Positions 19,331 through 29,366 are shown, counted from the first letter of the stretch. The stretch: DNA of 62,517 nt from Holophagales bacterium (GCA_009837085.1 VXUF01000074.1:1-62517); one strand, 5' to 3'. The notes: generated by a model from the sequence alone, not told the origin. Translations and numbers: made by a program.

Positions 19331-19987
19331 ATGACAGAGTCCAGCCCCTTGAATTCGAGAACCGACGGCCAGGCCGCGAGGCGACCACGCCGTACCCAGG
19401 CCGAACGGCGGGCCGAGTCGGAACGCGAGATTCTGCGCGCGGCCGCGACGCTGTTCGGCCGCCAGGGCTATATCGCAACGACGCTGGAGCAGATCGGCAA
19501 GGAAGCCGGGTACTCGAGCGCGCTCGTGTCGCTCCGGTACGGCTCCAAGGAGGGGATCGTCGAGGCGATCGTCGATCGCTCGCAGACCAGGGCCAGCGAC
19601 GATGTCTTCGAACCGGAACAGGGCGTGACCGGCATGGCGGCTCTGAACCGCATCTTCACCGGCTACTCGGAACTGCTCCGCGACGCCGAACACTGGATGC
19701 GCGCGCTGTTCATGCTGATGGCTGATTCACTCGGGCCGCTGAACGCGAAGATCGACCTGTTCCGCGCCGGCAACGACCGCTTCGCCGCCGCCATCGAACG
19801 CGCCGTTCGCGAAGGGCAGAAAGCCCGCGAGATCCGGACCGATGTCGATCCGACCGGGACGGCGTTCGAGATTCTCGCTTCGGTCAGAGGTACAACCCTC
19901 CTCTGGCTGCTCGACCCGGAGAAGATCGATCTCGTCGCGGCCATCGAGGATCTCCGCGCGAGCGTCGAGGACCGACTGTCGGCCTGA
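19331..19987 (+). CDS. TetR/AcrR family transcriptional regulator
   Basis: N-terminal HTH: ILRAAATLFGRQGYIATTLEQIGKEAGYSSALVSLRYGSKEGIVEAIV. Confidence 0.9.
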   Translation: MTESSPLNSRTDGQAARRPRRTQAERRAESEREILRAAATLFGRQGYIATTLEQIGKEAGYSSALVSLRYGSKEGIVEAIVDRSQTRASDDVFEPEQGVTGMAALNRIFTGYSELLRDAEHWMRALFMLMADSLGPLNAKIDLFRAGNDRFAAAIERAVREGQKAREIRTDVDPTGTAFEILASVRGTTLLWLLDPEKIDLVAAIEDLRASVEDRLSA

Positions 19988-20016
19988 GTCGACGGCGCCG
20001 CCACAGGCGGCCGGCT

Positions 20017-20889
20017 TCAGTCCGCTTCCGGTTCGAGCTTGTCCTGGGTCTTCGTCTCGAAGTCGGCGGCGCCGTGGCGCTCGCGTAGCTGGGTTTCCGG
20101 CGGTCCCCACGCGCGGTTCACCATCCGGCCCCGCTTCACCGCCGGGCGTTTGGCGATCTCGCGGCCCCACCGGTTCACGTTCTCGTAGCTCTGCCCCTCG
20201 ATGAACTCGCCGGCCTCGTAGAGATGGCCGGCGGCCAGCGCGCCGTACCAGGGCCAGATCGCCATGTCGGCGATGGAGTATTCGTCCCCCGCCATGTAGC
20301 GGGCGTCCGCCAGGTGACGGTCGAGCACGTCGAGCTGGCGCTTCACTTCCATCGTGAACCGGTCGATCGCGTACTCGATCTTCTCCGGCGCGTAGGCGTA
20401 GAAGTGACCGAAACCGCCGCCCAGGTAGGGAGCGCTTCCCATCTGCCAGAACAGCCAGGAAAGGCACTCGGTTCGGGGGCCATGTTCCCGCGGCAGGAAG
20501 TCACCGAACTTCTCGGCCAGATAGAGCAGGATGGCGCCCGATTCGAAGACGCGGGTGGGCGGCTCCGTGCCGTGGTCGACGAGCGCGGGGATCTTGGAGT
20601 TCGGATTCGCCGCGACGAAGCCGCTCGAAAACTGGTTCCCGTCGCCGATGTTGATCAGGTAGGCGTCGTACTCCGCGTCGCGACCAAGCTCAAGGAGCTC
20701 CTCGAGCATCACCGTGACCTTCACTCCGTTCGGAGTGGCGAGCGAGTAGAGCTGAAGCGGATGCTCGCCCACCGGCAGCTCCGCGTCGTGCGTTGGGCCG
20801 GCGATCGGCCGATTGATCTTGGCGAAGCGGCCACCACTCTCGGTGTCCCACTTCCAGACCTTGGGCGGGGTGTATTGCGTGTCGTTCAT
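20017..20889 (-). CDS. yghU: Glutathione S-transferase-like protein (YghU family)
   Basis: QLYSLATPNGVKVTVMLEEL, NPNSKIPALVD, RVFESGAILLYLAEK motifs. Confidence 0.88.
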   Translation of the reverse strand: MNDTQYTPPKVWKWDTESGGRFAKINRPIAGPTHDAELPVGEHPLQLYSLATPNGVKVTVMLEELLELGRDAEYDAYLINIGDGNQFSSGFVAANPNSKIPALVDHGTEPPTRVFESGAILLYLAEKFGDFLPREHGPRTECLSWLFWQMGSAPYLGGGFGHFYAYAPEKIEYAIDRFTMEVKRQLDVLDRHLADARYMAGDEYSIADMAIWPWYGALAAGHLYEAGEFIEGQSYENVNRWGREIAKRPAVKRGRMVNRAWGPPETQLRERHGAADFETKTQDKLEPEAD

Positions 20890-20898
20890 GAGAGAGAG

Positions 20899-20975
20899 TG
20901 GTGCACCCTGGAGGAGTCGAACCCCCAACCTTTGGATCCGTAGTCCAACGCTCTATCCAGTTGAGCTAAGGGTGC
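20899..20975 (-). tRNA. tRNA-Arg (ACG)
   Basis: GCACCC/GGGTGC acceptor, TTGGACTACGGATCCAA anticodon arm, GGTTCGAC T-loop, encoded CCA. Confidence 0.93.
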
Positions 20976-21048
20976 ATTTCGAGCCGCCGCACCGAGCGAG
21001 TGCGGAACCCTAGCAGCTTGCCGATGAGAAGGGGAGCGGCGCCGGCTC

Positions 21049-21966
21049 CTAGCCGGAGAGGTCGATGAAGCGGTCGCACTGGGCCCGCACCAGCGCGTCG
21101 CCTCCAGCACCCCCGAGACCGATCACGGTCACGCCGTTCTGTTGCAGCTTGGCGACCAGAGGCAGCATCTGCACCGACGTCGCGCCCAGCACCACCGTGC
21201 CGACGCCACGCTTCGTGTAGCACAGCTCCAGGGCGTCCACGACGATCCGCACCGCGGCGGAGCAACCGCGCACTTCCGTGCCCGAGGGCACGTCGACGAC
21301 TTCGACACCACCGCCGTGGAGCGCGTTGCGATCGAGTCGCTGGTCGCTCGCGTCGGCGTACACGCGGCGCAGGACGAACTTGCCGAGTTCGCCGTCCAGC
21401 CGGGCGAGCAGCCCCTCAGTATCGATCTCCGAGGCGTCTCCCAGGCTGCGCTCCAACCCGCCCAGGTCGAGTAGAGCGGCCGCGCGCCCTGCTCTGCCGG
21501 ATCTCGCTGCCGTCGACGCGGCGCGGCTGCGCCGGGCCTCCGCGACATTGCCGGCCTCGGCCTGCTCCCGAACTTCCGGACCGCCGCCACGCGCACCCCG
21601 CCGTGAACGCCGCCCGCCGCGGCGCCGGCGCCGGCGCCGCTTGGCCGGAGCGGGCGCTACGGCCTCGGTGGCCTCCGGGGTCGCCCGGGCTGGCTCCGCC
21701 GGCTCGGTCGCCGCCTCCAGCGCGGCGGACACGGCTGGCTCCACCGACTCGGCGTCCTCGGCCTCCGCCTCCGAGCTGTCTCCCTTCACCTCCTCTGTCG
21801 CTGGTGGAGCATCGCCCGGCTCGCCATCGGGAGCGGTAACCGCCCCCGCTTCGACCGGGGCCGCGGCCTCGGGCTGCTCCTCGCTCTCGGCGCCCACCGC
21901 TCCCGACCGCGCCGGTTCACGTCTCTCCTCCGCCGCCGGTCTCCGCCACCAGGGATTCACTCTCAC
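21049..21966 (-). CDS. NYN/LabA-like domain protein with Glu/Ala-rich N-terminus and Arg-rich linker; catalytic acids appear lost
   Basis: C-terminal VLRRVYAD…VRIVVDALELCYTKRGVGTVVLGATSVQMLPLVAKLQQNGVTVIGLG…FIDLSG; KRRRRRRRGGRRSRRGARGGG linker. Confidence 0.65.
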   Translation of the reverse strand: MRVNPWWRRPAAEERREPARSGAVGAESEEQPEAAAPVEAGAVTAPDGEPGDAPPATEEVKGDSSEAEAEDAESVEPAVSAALEAATEPAEPARATPEATEAVAPAPAKRRRRRRRGGRRSRRGARGGGPEVREQAEAGNVAEARRSRAASTAARSGRAGRAAALLDLGGLERSLGDASEIDTEGLLARLDGELGKFVLRRVYADASDQRLDRNALHGGGVEVVDVPSGTEVRGCSAAVRIVVDALELCYTKRGVGTVVLGATSVQMLPLVAKLQQNGVTVIGLGGAGGDALVRAQCDRFIDLSG

Positions 21967-22065
21967 TTTCCCCCTATCGGAAGTCCTTTTCGGGTGCTCC
22001 GGCGCGGGCTGAAACCGGCGCCGCCACCATGCTTATCGCCGCCGGGGGATTGTATAGTCCGGGCA

Positions 22066-22716
22066 GTGCCCGTAGACGCGCTCCCGTATCGGTACCTGGC
22101 CGTCGACGGACCGATCGGCGTAGGCAAGACGACCCTGGTCGAGATGCTCGCGCAACGCTTCGAGGGCGTGAAGATCCTCGAAGACGTGGACAACCCGTTC
22201 CTCGAGGCTTTCTACCGCGACCGGCCCGGCACCGCCTTCCAGACCGAGCTCTACTTCCTGCTGACGCGCTACAAGCAGCAGCTCGACCTGGCCCAGGAAG
22301 AGCTGTTCGAGCCGGTTCGCCTCGCCGACTACACTTTCGCCAAGAGCAGGCTGTTCGCCTACCTGAACCTGACGGACGGCGACCTGATGCTGTTCGAGAA
22401 GCTCTACGATCTGCTCGAGCCGCAGCTGAGCCAACCGGACCTGCTGATCTTCCTGACCGCCGACATCGACACCTGCATGGCGCGGATTCACAAGCGCCGC
22501 CGCGCCATCGAGCAGAACATTTCGGCCGACTACCTGGGCGAGCTGATCGAGGCCTACAACCACCACTACTACCACTACGATGGGTCGCCCCTGCTCGTCG
22601 TGGACAGCCGCAACCTGGACTTCGAGCACAAACCGACCGACTTCGAGGAGCTGCTCCACCACATTTCGCGGCAGATCCGCGGCACCGAGTACTTCGTGCC
22701 CGCCCGCAGCGCCTGA
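22066..22716 (+). CDS. Deoxynucleoside kinase family protein
   Basis: [17 protein letters not shown]-loop; KRRRAIEQ lid; GTG start in frame. Confidence 0.9.
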   Translation: MPVDALPYRYLAVDGPIGVGKTTLVEMLAQRFEGVKILEDVDNPFLEAFYRDRPGTAFQTELYFLLTRYKQQLDLAQEELFEPVRLADYTFAKSRLFAYLNLTDGDLMLFEKLYDLLEPQLSQPDLLIFLTADIDTCMARIHKRRRAIEQNISADYLGELIEAYNHHYYHYDGSPLLVVDSRNLDFEHKPTDFEELLHHISRQIRGTEYFVPARSA

Positions 22717-22726
22717 GAATCAGACC

Positions 22727-23506
22727 ATGACCACTCCAGAGCCTCTCGTCATCGCCGGCCGCCAGTTCCGTTCGCGTCTCATCCTCGGCACCGGCAAGTA
22801 CTGCGACGAACAGGTGATGGTCGACGCCTTCGACGCCTCCGGCACCGAGATGGTCACGGTGGCGCTGCGGCGGGTCAACCTCGACGACCTGGGCAAGGGC
22901 TCGCTGATCGACCACATCGACCAGGACCGCTACCTGCTGCTGCCCAACACCGCCGCCTGCTACACCGCCGACGAGGCGGTGCGGACAGCGCGGCTGGCGC
23001 GCGAACTCGGCGGCTGGAACTGGGTCAAGCTGGAGGTGATCGGCGACGAGAAGACGCTCTTCCCCGACAACGAGGAACTGCTTGCGGCCACCCGGGAACT
23101 GGTCGCCGATGACTTCATCGTGCTCCCCTACACGACGGACGATCCGATCACCTGCCGCAAGCTCGAGGACCTCGGCGCGGCCGCGGTGATGCCGCTCGCG
23201 GCGCCGATCGGCTCGGGGATGGGCATCCGCAATCCCGCGAACCTGCGGATCATCGTCGAGCAGGCGAACGTACCCGTCATCGTGGACGCCGGCGTCGGCA
23301 CAGCGAGCGATGCCGCCCTGGCGATGGAGCTGGGCGCGGACGGCGTGCTGATGAACACCGGCGTCGCCGGCGCCCAGGATCCGGTGCGGATGGCCCGGGC
23401 GATGAAGCTGGCGGTCGAGGCCGGCTGGCTGGCGGCCAACGCCGGGCGGATTCCGCGGAAGTTGTACGCGACGGCGTCGTCGCCTGCGGAGGGCGTGATT
23501 ACCTGA
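22727..23506 (+). CDS. thiG: Thiazole synthase
   Basis: [66 protein letters not shown] motifs. Confidence 0.95.
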   Translation: MTTPEPLVIAGRQFRSRLILGTGKYCDEQVMVDAFDASGTEMVTVALRRVNLDDLGKGSLIDHIDQDRYLLLPNTAACYTADEAVRTARLARELGGWNWVKLEVIGDEKTLFPDNEELLAATRELVADDFIVLPYTTDDPITCRKLEDLGAAAVMPLAAPIGSGMGIRNPANLRIIVEQANVPVIVDAGVGTASDAALAMELGADGVLMNTGVAGAQDPVRMARAMKLAVEAGWLAANAGRIPRKLYATASSPAEGVIT

Positions 23507-24605
23507 AGGGGATGCGACTCTCCGCATCCGCGGAGCGGGGGTCGTCGGTGTCGCCACGGCGGAGGCGCAGCAGGCCGGCGTGGGCGATCATCGCCGCGTT
23601 GTCTCCGCAGTAGCGAAGCGGCACGAGCAGCACGTCGGCGCCGCGACGCTCACCCCAGGCCGCAACCTCCCGCCGCAGCAGGCGGTTCGCCGCCACGCCG
23701 CCCGAGACGGAGAGGCGCTCCACCGGCCGCTCCTCGCTGAGCCGGTCCAGGCGGTCGATCAACTGCGCGACCGCGGCGCGCCGGAAACCGGCGAGGAGGT
23801 CGAGCACGTCCCGCGGCCAGGACTCGTCGTCGCCGGCGGCGACCGCCGGCTCCCCCTCCGCACCGCCGTTCCCCGCCTCGATCTCGCCGAGCGCGCGCAG
23901 CGCCTGGCTCTTCAGTCCCGAGTACGAGAAGGCCAGCTCGTCGGACTTGATCCGGGCCACCCGGAACGGCTGGGCCGCCGGATCGCCGAGCTCGGCCAGC
24001 CGGTCGACCTCGGCGCCGGCCGGGAAGGCCAGGCCGACACGGTGGCCGATCTTGTCGAAGGCCTCGCCGATCGCGTCGTCCAGGGTCTCGGCCAGGCTGG
24101 TCACGGCGCCGGACGGACCGTCGACGGCGAGCAGGCTGGTGTGGCCGCCGGAGACGACCAGGCCGACCATCGACTCGGGTACGGACCGGCTCGCGCCGTC
24201 GGTCCGGAGCAGGGGCGAGAAGAGGTGGCCTTCCAGGTGATGCACGGCCAGGAAGGGCACGTCGAGCGAGTAGCTGATCGCCTTGCCGAGAGAGAGTCCG
24301 ACGAGAAGGGACCCCACGAGGCCGGGTCCACGGGTCGCCGCGACCGCGCCGACATCGGACCAGTCCACACCCGCCTCCTGAAGCGCCGCCGCCGACACCG
24401 CGGGCCAGTTACGGAGGTGTTCCCGGGACGCCGCCTCCGGTACGACGCCGCCGAACGGACGGTGCACGTCCAGTTGGCTCGAGACCACGGAAGAGAGCAC
24501 CCGGCCCTCCGCGTCGAGCACCGCGCAGGCGGTGTCGTCGCAGGACGACTCGATGCCAAGGACGAAGCCCTCGAACGGGCCGGCCGCTTCGTTGGCCGCG
24601 GACAT
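23499..24605 (-). CDS. tsaD: tRNA N6-adenosine threonylcarbamoyltransferase
   Basis: [51 protein letters not shown] motifs. Confidence 0.95.
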   Translation of the reverse strand: MSAANEAAGPFEGFVLGIESSCDDTACAVLDAEGRVLSSVVSSQLDVHRPFGGVVPEAASREHLRNWPAVSAAALQEAGVDWSDVGAVAATRGPGLVGSLLVGLSLGKAISYSLDVPFLAVHHLEGHLFSPLLRTDGASRSVPESMVGLVVSGGHTSLLAVDGPSGAVTSLAETLDDAIGEAFDKIGHRVGLAFPAGAEVDRLAELGDPAAQPFRVARIKSDELAFSYSGLKSQALRALGEIEAGNGGAEGEPAVAAGDDESWPRDVLDLLAGFRRAAVAQLIDRLDRLSEERPVERLSVSGGVAANRLLRREVAAWGERRGADVLLVPLRYCGDNAAMIAHAGLLRLRRGDTDDPRSADAESRIPFR

Positions 24606-24671
24606 GCCGGCGACGTTATCCTCCCCCTCCACCGACGCCGGCCGGCGCGGCGGCCCAACGAGATCGCGACC

Positions 24672-25892
24672 TTGATCTTCCCACCGAGCTTCCGTGACGG
24701 CGCTCTCGCCCTGCGAGGCCGCCGCGTCATCGTCCGGGTCGATTTCAACGTGCCGATGGCCGGCGAACGGGTGCTCGACACGACGCGCCTGCGGGAAGCG
24801 GCGCCCACGATCGAGACTCTCCGGGACGCGAGCGCCCGCGTCGTCCTGCTTTCCCACCGCGGCCGGCCGCGAGGCAAGGCCGACCCGGGACTCAGCCTGC
24901 GTCCGGTCGCCGGCGCCCTGTCCTCCATCCTCGAACGGCCCGTCGCCTTCGCCGCGGACTGTGTCGGGACGGCCGCCCGGAACGCCGCCGCCGCGCTCGG
25001 CGACGGGGACGCGCTGCTCTGCGAGAACCTCCGCTTCCACGCCGGCGAGGAAGCGAACGATCCGGCCTTCGCCGCCGAGCTGGCCGCCCTCGGCGAGGTC
25101 TATGTCAACGACGCGTTCGGCACCGCCCACCGCGCCCATGCCTCCACCGCGGCCATCTGCGGCTCCGTCGAGCAGGCCTTCAGCGGGCTGCTGCTCGACC
25201 GCGAACTGCGGCAGCTCGGCCGGCTGCTCGACGAACCGCCGCGACCCTTCGTGCTCGTCACCGGGGGCGCGAAGATCCGGGGCAAGATCGGCGCGCTGCG
25301 ACGCCTGCTGCCGCTGGTCGACCGTGTCCTGGTCGGCGGAGGCATGTCGAACACGTTCCTGGCAGCCCGCGGCGCCGAGCTCGGTTCCTCGCTGGTCGAG
25401 TCGGAGAGCCTCGACCTGGCGCGTGAGATCGAGACCGAGACCACGGCCGGCGGCGCCGAGCTGCTCCTGCCCATCGACGTCGTGGTCACGGACTCGCTCG
25501 AAGCAACGCCACCGGAACGGCGGGTCCGCACGGTGCCGGTGGAGGACGGCGTGCCGCCCGGTTGGCTCGCGGTCGACATCGGACCGCAAACCCGGTCCGC
25601 CTTCGAAGCCGCGATCGCCGGTGCCGCCACCCTGTTCTGGAACGGTCCGATGGGCGTCTTCGAGACCCGGCCCTTCGATGCCGGCAGCCTCGCCGTGGCC
25701 CGGGCCGTCGCCGCCTGCGACGGGTTCACCGTCATCGGCGGCGGCGAGACGGTGGCGGCGGTCAGGCAGGAGAACCTGTCCGGGAGAATCGATCACGTCT
25801 CGACCGGCGGCGGCGCTTCCCTGGCGCTGCTCGCCGGCGAGAAACTGCCGGCCGTCGAAGCACTGCACGCGCGCGGCGGGGAGGAAGCATGA
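24672..25892 (+). CDS. pgk: Phosphoglycerate kinase
   Basis: VIVRVDFNVPM, LLSHRGRPRGKAD, ENLRFHAGEEAND, WNGPMGVFE, GGGETVAAV motifs; probable TTG start. Confidence 0.95.
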   Translation: MIFPPSFRDGALALRGRRVIVRVDFNVPMAGERVLDTTRLREAAPTIETLRDASARVVLLSHRGRPRGKADPGLSLRPVAGALSSILERPVAFAADCVGTAARNAAAALGDGDALLCENLRFHAGEEANDPAFAAELAALGEVYVNDAFGTAHRAHASTAAICGSVEQAFSGLLLDRELRQLGRLLDEPPRPFVLVTGGAKIRGKIGALRRLLPLVDRVLVGGGMSNTFLAARGAELGSSLVESESLDLAREIETETTAGGAELLLPIDVVVTDSLEATPPERRVRTVPVEDGVPPGWLAVDIGPQTRSAFEAAIAGAATLFWNGPMGVFETRPFDAGSLAVARAVAACDGFTVIGGGETVAAVRQENLSGRIDHVSTGGGASLALLAGEKLPAVEALHARGGEEA

Positions 25893-26665
25893 CGCGCACA
25901 CCGATCATCGCCGGCAACTGGAAGATGAACCTGCTCCGCGCGGACGTTGCGGCCTACGCCGAGGCTCTCGCGGCCGCGGGCCCGCCCGAGGCGCCGGTCG
26001 ACGTCGTCCTGTTCCCGACGCCCGTCTACGTCGGACTCGCGGCCACGGCGATGCCCGGCTGGGCCGCCGTCGGCGCCCAGGACGTCCACGCCGAGGACGG
26101 CGGTGCCTACACCGGCGACGTCGCCGCCGCGCAGATCGTCGATGCCGGCGCTTCGTGGGCCCTGGCCGGCCACTCCGAGCGGCGCCAGTACCACGGCGAA
26201 TCGAACGACGACGTGGCGCACAAGGCCCGGCGGGCCCTCGGCGCCGGTCTGTTCCCGGTCGTCTGCGTGGGCGAAACGCTGGAACAGAGGGAGCGAGACG
26301 AGACCGAGGCGGTCCTCGACGCCCAGTTGGGAGCCGTCCTGGAAGTGCTGGCCGCGGCCGACGGCGCCGGAGTCGGCGCCGTGGTCGCCTACGAACCGGT
26401 GTGGGCGATCGGCACCGGTCTCAGCGCCTCGCCCGAGATCGCCGCCTCCGTTCACGGCCACCTGCGGGCCCGGCTGAACGGCCACCAGGCCGGACTCGGC
26501 GACTCGACCAGGATCCTCTACGGCGGCTCGGTGAACGCCGAAAACTGCCGCGATCTGATCGGCCGAGCCGACATCGACGGCTTTCTCATTGGCGGCGCAA
26601 GTCTTGATCCTGCCTCGTTCCTGCGTATCATTCGTCTTTCCACGGGTTCCGCCGGTGGCTCCTGA
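25889..26665 (+). CDS. tpiA: Triosephosphate isomerase
   Basis: IAGNWKMN, GHSERRQYHGE, AYEPVWAIGTG, ILYGGSVNAEN motifs; ATGA overlap with pgk. Confidence 0.96.
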   Translation: MTRTPIIAGNWKMNLLRADVAAYAEALAAAGPPEAPVDVVLFPTPVYVGLAATAMPGWAAVGAQDVHAEDGGAYTGDVAAAQIVDAGASWALAGHSERRQYHGESNDDVAHKARRALGAGLFPVVCVGETLEQRERDETEAVLDAQLGAVLEVLAAADGAGVGAVVAYEPVWAIGTGLSASPEIAASVHGHLRARLNGHQAGLGDSTRILYGGSVNAENCRDLIGRADIDGFLIGGASLDPASFLRIIRLSTGSAGGS

Positions 26666-26720
26666 GCCCTGACGAACGGAGCCGTGCTCGCGCTGCGGAT
26701 ACTCCAGAGGGGAGATTGAC

Positions 26721-27116
26721 TTGATCTTCGTGCTGTATGCCGTCCACGTGACGGTTTCGCTGTTTCTGGTCCTCGTCGTCCTGCTGCAGCAGGGCAAGGG
26801 GGCCGACCTGTCCGTGTTCGGCGGCGGCGCGTCTCAAGCCGCCTTCGGCGCCCGCGGCGCGGCCACGCTTCTGCACAAGCTGACCGTCGGGTGCTTCGTC
26901 CTGTTCATCCTCACGACCCTCTCGATCGGCTTTCTGCAGAAGCAGGACACCTCATCGGTCATGAGTGGCGTCGGCTCCGTGATGGACGAAGTCCAGGCCA
27001 CCGAGCCGGCAGAGACCCCGGCTTCGACGGCGCCGGCCCAGGAAACCGAAGGCGCGCCGGCGGAAGGCGACTCGACCGATGCCGGAACCGGGTCCGAGAC
27101 CAACAACCAGGGTTAG
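26721..27116 (+). CDS. secG: Preprotein translocase subunit SecG
   Basis: VVLLQQGKGADLSVFGGGASQAAFGARGAATLLHKLT motif. Confidence 0.93.
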   Translation: MIFVLYAVHVTVSLFLVLVVLLQQGKGADLSVFGGGASQAAFGARGAATLLHKLTVGCFVLFILTTLSIGFLQKQDTSSVMSGVGSVMDEVQATEPAETPASTAPAQETEGAPAEGDSTDAGTGSETNNQG

Positions 27117-27139
27117 ATCCAGCGGACGACGTGGCCAGA

Positions 27140-27224
27140 GCCGAAGTGGCGGAATTGGTAGACGCGCACGGTTGAGGGCCGTGTGGGGCAACCCGTGCCG
27201 GTTCGAGTCCGGCCTTCGGCACCA
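27140..27224 (+). tRNA. tRNA-Leu (GAG)
   Basis: GCCGAAG/CTTCGGC acceptor, anticodon TTGAGGG, long variable arm, GGTTCGAGTCC T-arm, encoded CCA. Confidence 0.94.
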
Positions 27225-27287
27225 CCCTCCAAGCAACACCCGCCGCGACGTGACCGGCGCGGCCAGCCTCCGGCCGAGGCGCCGGCC

Positions 27288-27866
27288 CTACTGCCGCTTG
27301 ACGCTCTTGATGACGATGGTCTCGACGGGCTGAGCCTCGCTCAACTGACCGGGCCGGTTGACCTCGACGGTCGCGATGGCGTCGACCACCTCCATGCCCT
27401 CGACAACCTTGCCGAACACCGCGTAGCCGCCACCGTAGGAGTCCAGGCTCTCGTTGTCCGCATGGTTGATGAAGAACTGCGCGGTCGCGGAGTGCAGCTC
27501 CTGGGTCCGGGCCATGGCGACCGATCCGCGCACGTTCGAAAGACCGTTGCCCGCTTCGTTCTGAATCGGCGGGCGCGTGATCTTCTTCTGAAGATCCGAC
27601 GTGAAGCCGCCGCCCTGGATCATGAAGTCCTCGATCGTCCGGTGGAAGATCGTCCCGTCGTACCATCCGCGGTCCACGTAATCGAGGAAGTTCTCAACCG
27701 TGATCGGCGCCTTCTCCGGGTTCAGTTCCAGCACGATCGTGCCGTGGCTCGTTTCGAGGGCTACCCTCGGGGGACTGTCCTGGCCGAAGCTCGGCGCGGC
27801 CAGCAAGACGGTGGAAGCGGCGTAGATCAAGAAACGACTCCAGGGTCCGGTTTGTGAACTGTGCAT
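27288..27866 (-). CDS. Peptidyl-prolyl cis-trans isomerase, cyclophilin type
   Basis: GTIVLELNPEKAPITVENFLDYV, GTIFHRTIEDFMIQGG, NSATAQFFIN-type motifs; signal peptide. Confidence 0.92.
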   Translation of the reverse strand: MHSSQTGPWSRFLIYAASTVLLAAPSFGQDSPPRVALETSHGTIVLELNPEKAPITVENFLDYVDRGWYDGTIFHRTIEDFMIQGGGFTSDLQKKITRPPIQNEAGNGLSNVRGSVAMARTQELHSATAQFFINHADNESLDSYGGGYAVFGKVVEGMEVVDAIATVEVNRPGQLSEAQPVETIVIKSVKRQ

Positions 27867-27883
27867 CTGGTCGATCTCCAGAG

Positions 27884-28702
27884 ATGAAACCGCCCGGGCC
27901 GGATGCCGCGGGCGCGAAGCGCGGGCGGCCCGAGAGCTTGCGCCGCGGGACGCAGCGTAGCAAGTCTGCGGCGGAAGTTCCCGGGCGAGGACGGGATGGG
28001 CCGAAACACCGAGCCCGCGAGGGGTTTCGGGGCGCTAGCAGCCGGATCGTCGGCGTCGTCCTGGCCGGCGGCGAAGGACGCAGGTTGGGGGGCAACAAGG
28101 CCGTCCTCCGTCTCCCCAGGTCGCGATCCGGTGAGCCGGGGCCGACGCTCGTCGACTGGGCGGTCACCCGGCTTGCCGCTGTCGCCGCGGTCGAGGAGAT
28201 CGTCGTCGCCGCCGGTGACTTCGGCGCCGAAGTCGGTTCGGTCGACCGCGGCCTCGGTGTCTCGGTAGCGCCGGACGGACCCGGCTCGGGCCCTGCGGCC
28301 GGGGTGTTGGGGGCGGCCCGCTCCCGGCCGGGGCATCGCCTGCTGGTCCTGGCCTGCGACCTGCCGTTGGTACCGGTCGGCCTGCTCAGCAATCTCGCCG
28401 CGTCGGACGCCGAACTGGCACCGGCCGCTGAGGACCCCGGCAACCCACGATCCATGAACCCGACCTGCGCGCTGTGGACGCCGCCCGCCCTCAAACGGCT
28501 GGCGGTGCGGATCGAAGAGGGCGACAACCGTCTCTATCCTCTCACCCGATGCGCCGCCTTGCGGATCGGGCCGGTCGACGCGGGCCGGTTCGGAGACCCC
28601 GAGGACGTCCTGCTGAACGTGAACACGGCCGCCGACTGGGAGCGGGCCCGCCGGCTGGTCGAGCGGGAGTCAGGCCGGCGAAGCCGGTGCGCCGGCCGCT
28701 GA
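27884..28702 (+). CDS. Molybdenum cofactor guanylyltransferase-like nucleotidyltransferase (start uncertain)
   Basis: VVLAGGEGRRLGGNKAVLRL motif; …LLVLACDLPLVP. Confidence 0.75.
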   Translation: MKPPGPDAAGAKRGRPESLRRGTQRSKSAAEVPGRGRDGPKHRAREGFRGASSRIVGVVLAGGEGRRLGGNKAVLRLPRSRSGEPGPTLVDWAVTRLAAVAAVEEIVVAAGDFGAEVGSVDRGLGVSVAPDGPGSGPAAGVLGAARSRPGHRLLVLACDLPLVPVGLLSNLAASDAELAPAAEDPGNPRSMNPTCALWTPPALKRLAVRIEEGDNRLYPLTRCAALRIGPVDAGRFGDPEDVLLNVNTAADWERARRLVERESGRRSRCAGR

Positions 28703-29014
28703 TCGCCGCTCGCGGCACTCCTCGCAGGGGCAGAGGCTCCGCAGGAAGTCGAAGCGGTAGATGCCGGTCCAGTGCCCGTCCGACCAGGCGATGCTGAGCG
28801 CGTAGTTGCCGACCTGGGAAACCGTCTGCGCGGTCACCGGCCGCGGCGGCGGCTGAAAGCGGATCGGGCCGGCATTGTGGCCCTGGCACATGGCGCAGGG
28901 GCAGTAGCCGCGCAGGACGTCGTACTCGTAGTCGCTCTCGTGGCCGTCCTGCCAGCGCACGCGCAGCAGGCGCGCCCCGTGGTCCCGGCGGACTTCGGTG
29001 GGCCAGGCGGTCAT
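28670..29014 (-). CDS. DUF971 domain-containing protein
   Basis: LRVRWQDGHESDYEYDVLRGYCPCAMCQGH…GNYALSIAWSDGHWTGIYRFDFLRSLC. Confidence 0.88.
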   Translation of the reverse strand: MTAWPTEVRRDHGARLLRVRWQDGHESDYEYDVLRGYCPCAMCQGHNAGPIRFQPPPRPVTAQTVSQVGNYALSIAWSDGHWTGIYRFDFLRSLCPCEECRERRSAAGAPASPA

Positions 29015-29015
29015 G

Positions 29016-29357
29016 TCAATCGGAAGCCGGCCGGAGGGCCGGCGCGCCGGCAGCCGCTGCCACGGTCGGCAGATCTACCGTGCCGGCCGGCGTCCAGGGG
29101 CCGCAGCGGACAAGCCGGGCCATGCTGCGCAGGGCGCCCGCCGCCAGGCCGCGGCTGCGTATCGTCTCCCGTGCGTACTCGCTGCACGTGGGCTCGAAGC
29201 GACAGCGGACACCCGCGCGCGAGAGCAGTGGCGAAACGGTCGCCTGGTAGGCGCCGATCAGTGCGTCGGCGCCACGCGCCGAGAGCTGGTTCTCCGGCGG
29301 CCTCGCCATGTCGAACGCAGCGATGGCAACCAGGGCCAAGCCAACGAACAAGAGCAC
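29016..29357 (-). CDS. yidD: Membrane protein insertion efficiency factor YidD-like (first of two in window), with extra N-terminal TM segment
   Basis: LIGAYQATVSPLLSRAGVRCRFEPTCSEYARETIRSRGLAAGALRSMARLVRCGPW. Confidence 0.85.
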   Translation of the reverse strand: MLLFVGLALVAIAAFDMARPPENQLSARGADALIGAYQATVSPLLSRAGVRCRFEPTCSEYARETIRSRGLAAGALRSMARLVRCGPWTPAGTVDLPTVAAAAGAPALRPASD

Positions 29358-29366
29358 CCGAAAGGT

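Noticed and set aside
21950-22066. TPP riboswitch upstream of the kinase-thiG pair
   Set aside because: No CUGAGA…ACCYGA-type conserved core seen.
27229-27287. Hairpins between tRNA-Leu and the cyclophilin gene as a new repeat family
   Set aside because: GCCTC-CGGCC-GAGGC type stems are expected often at this GC content and no second copy was seen.
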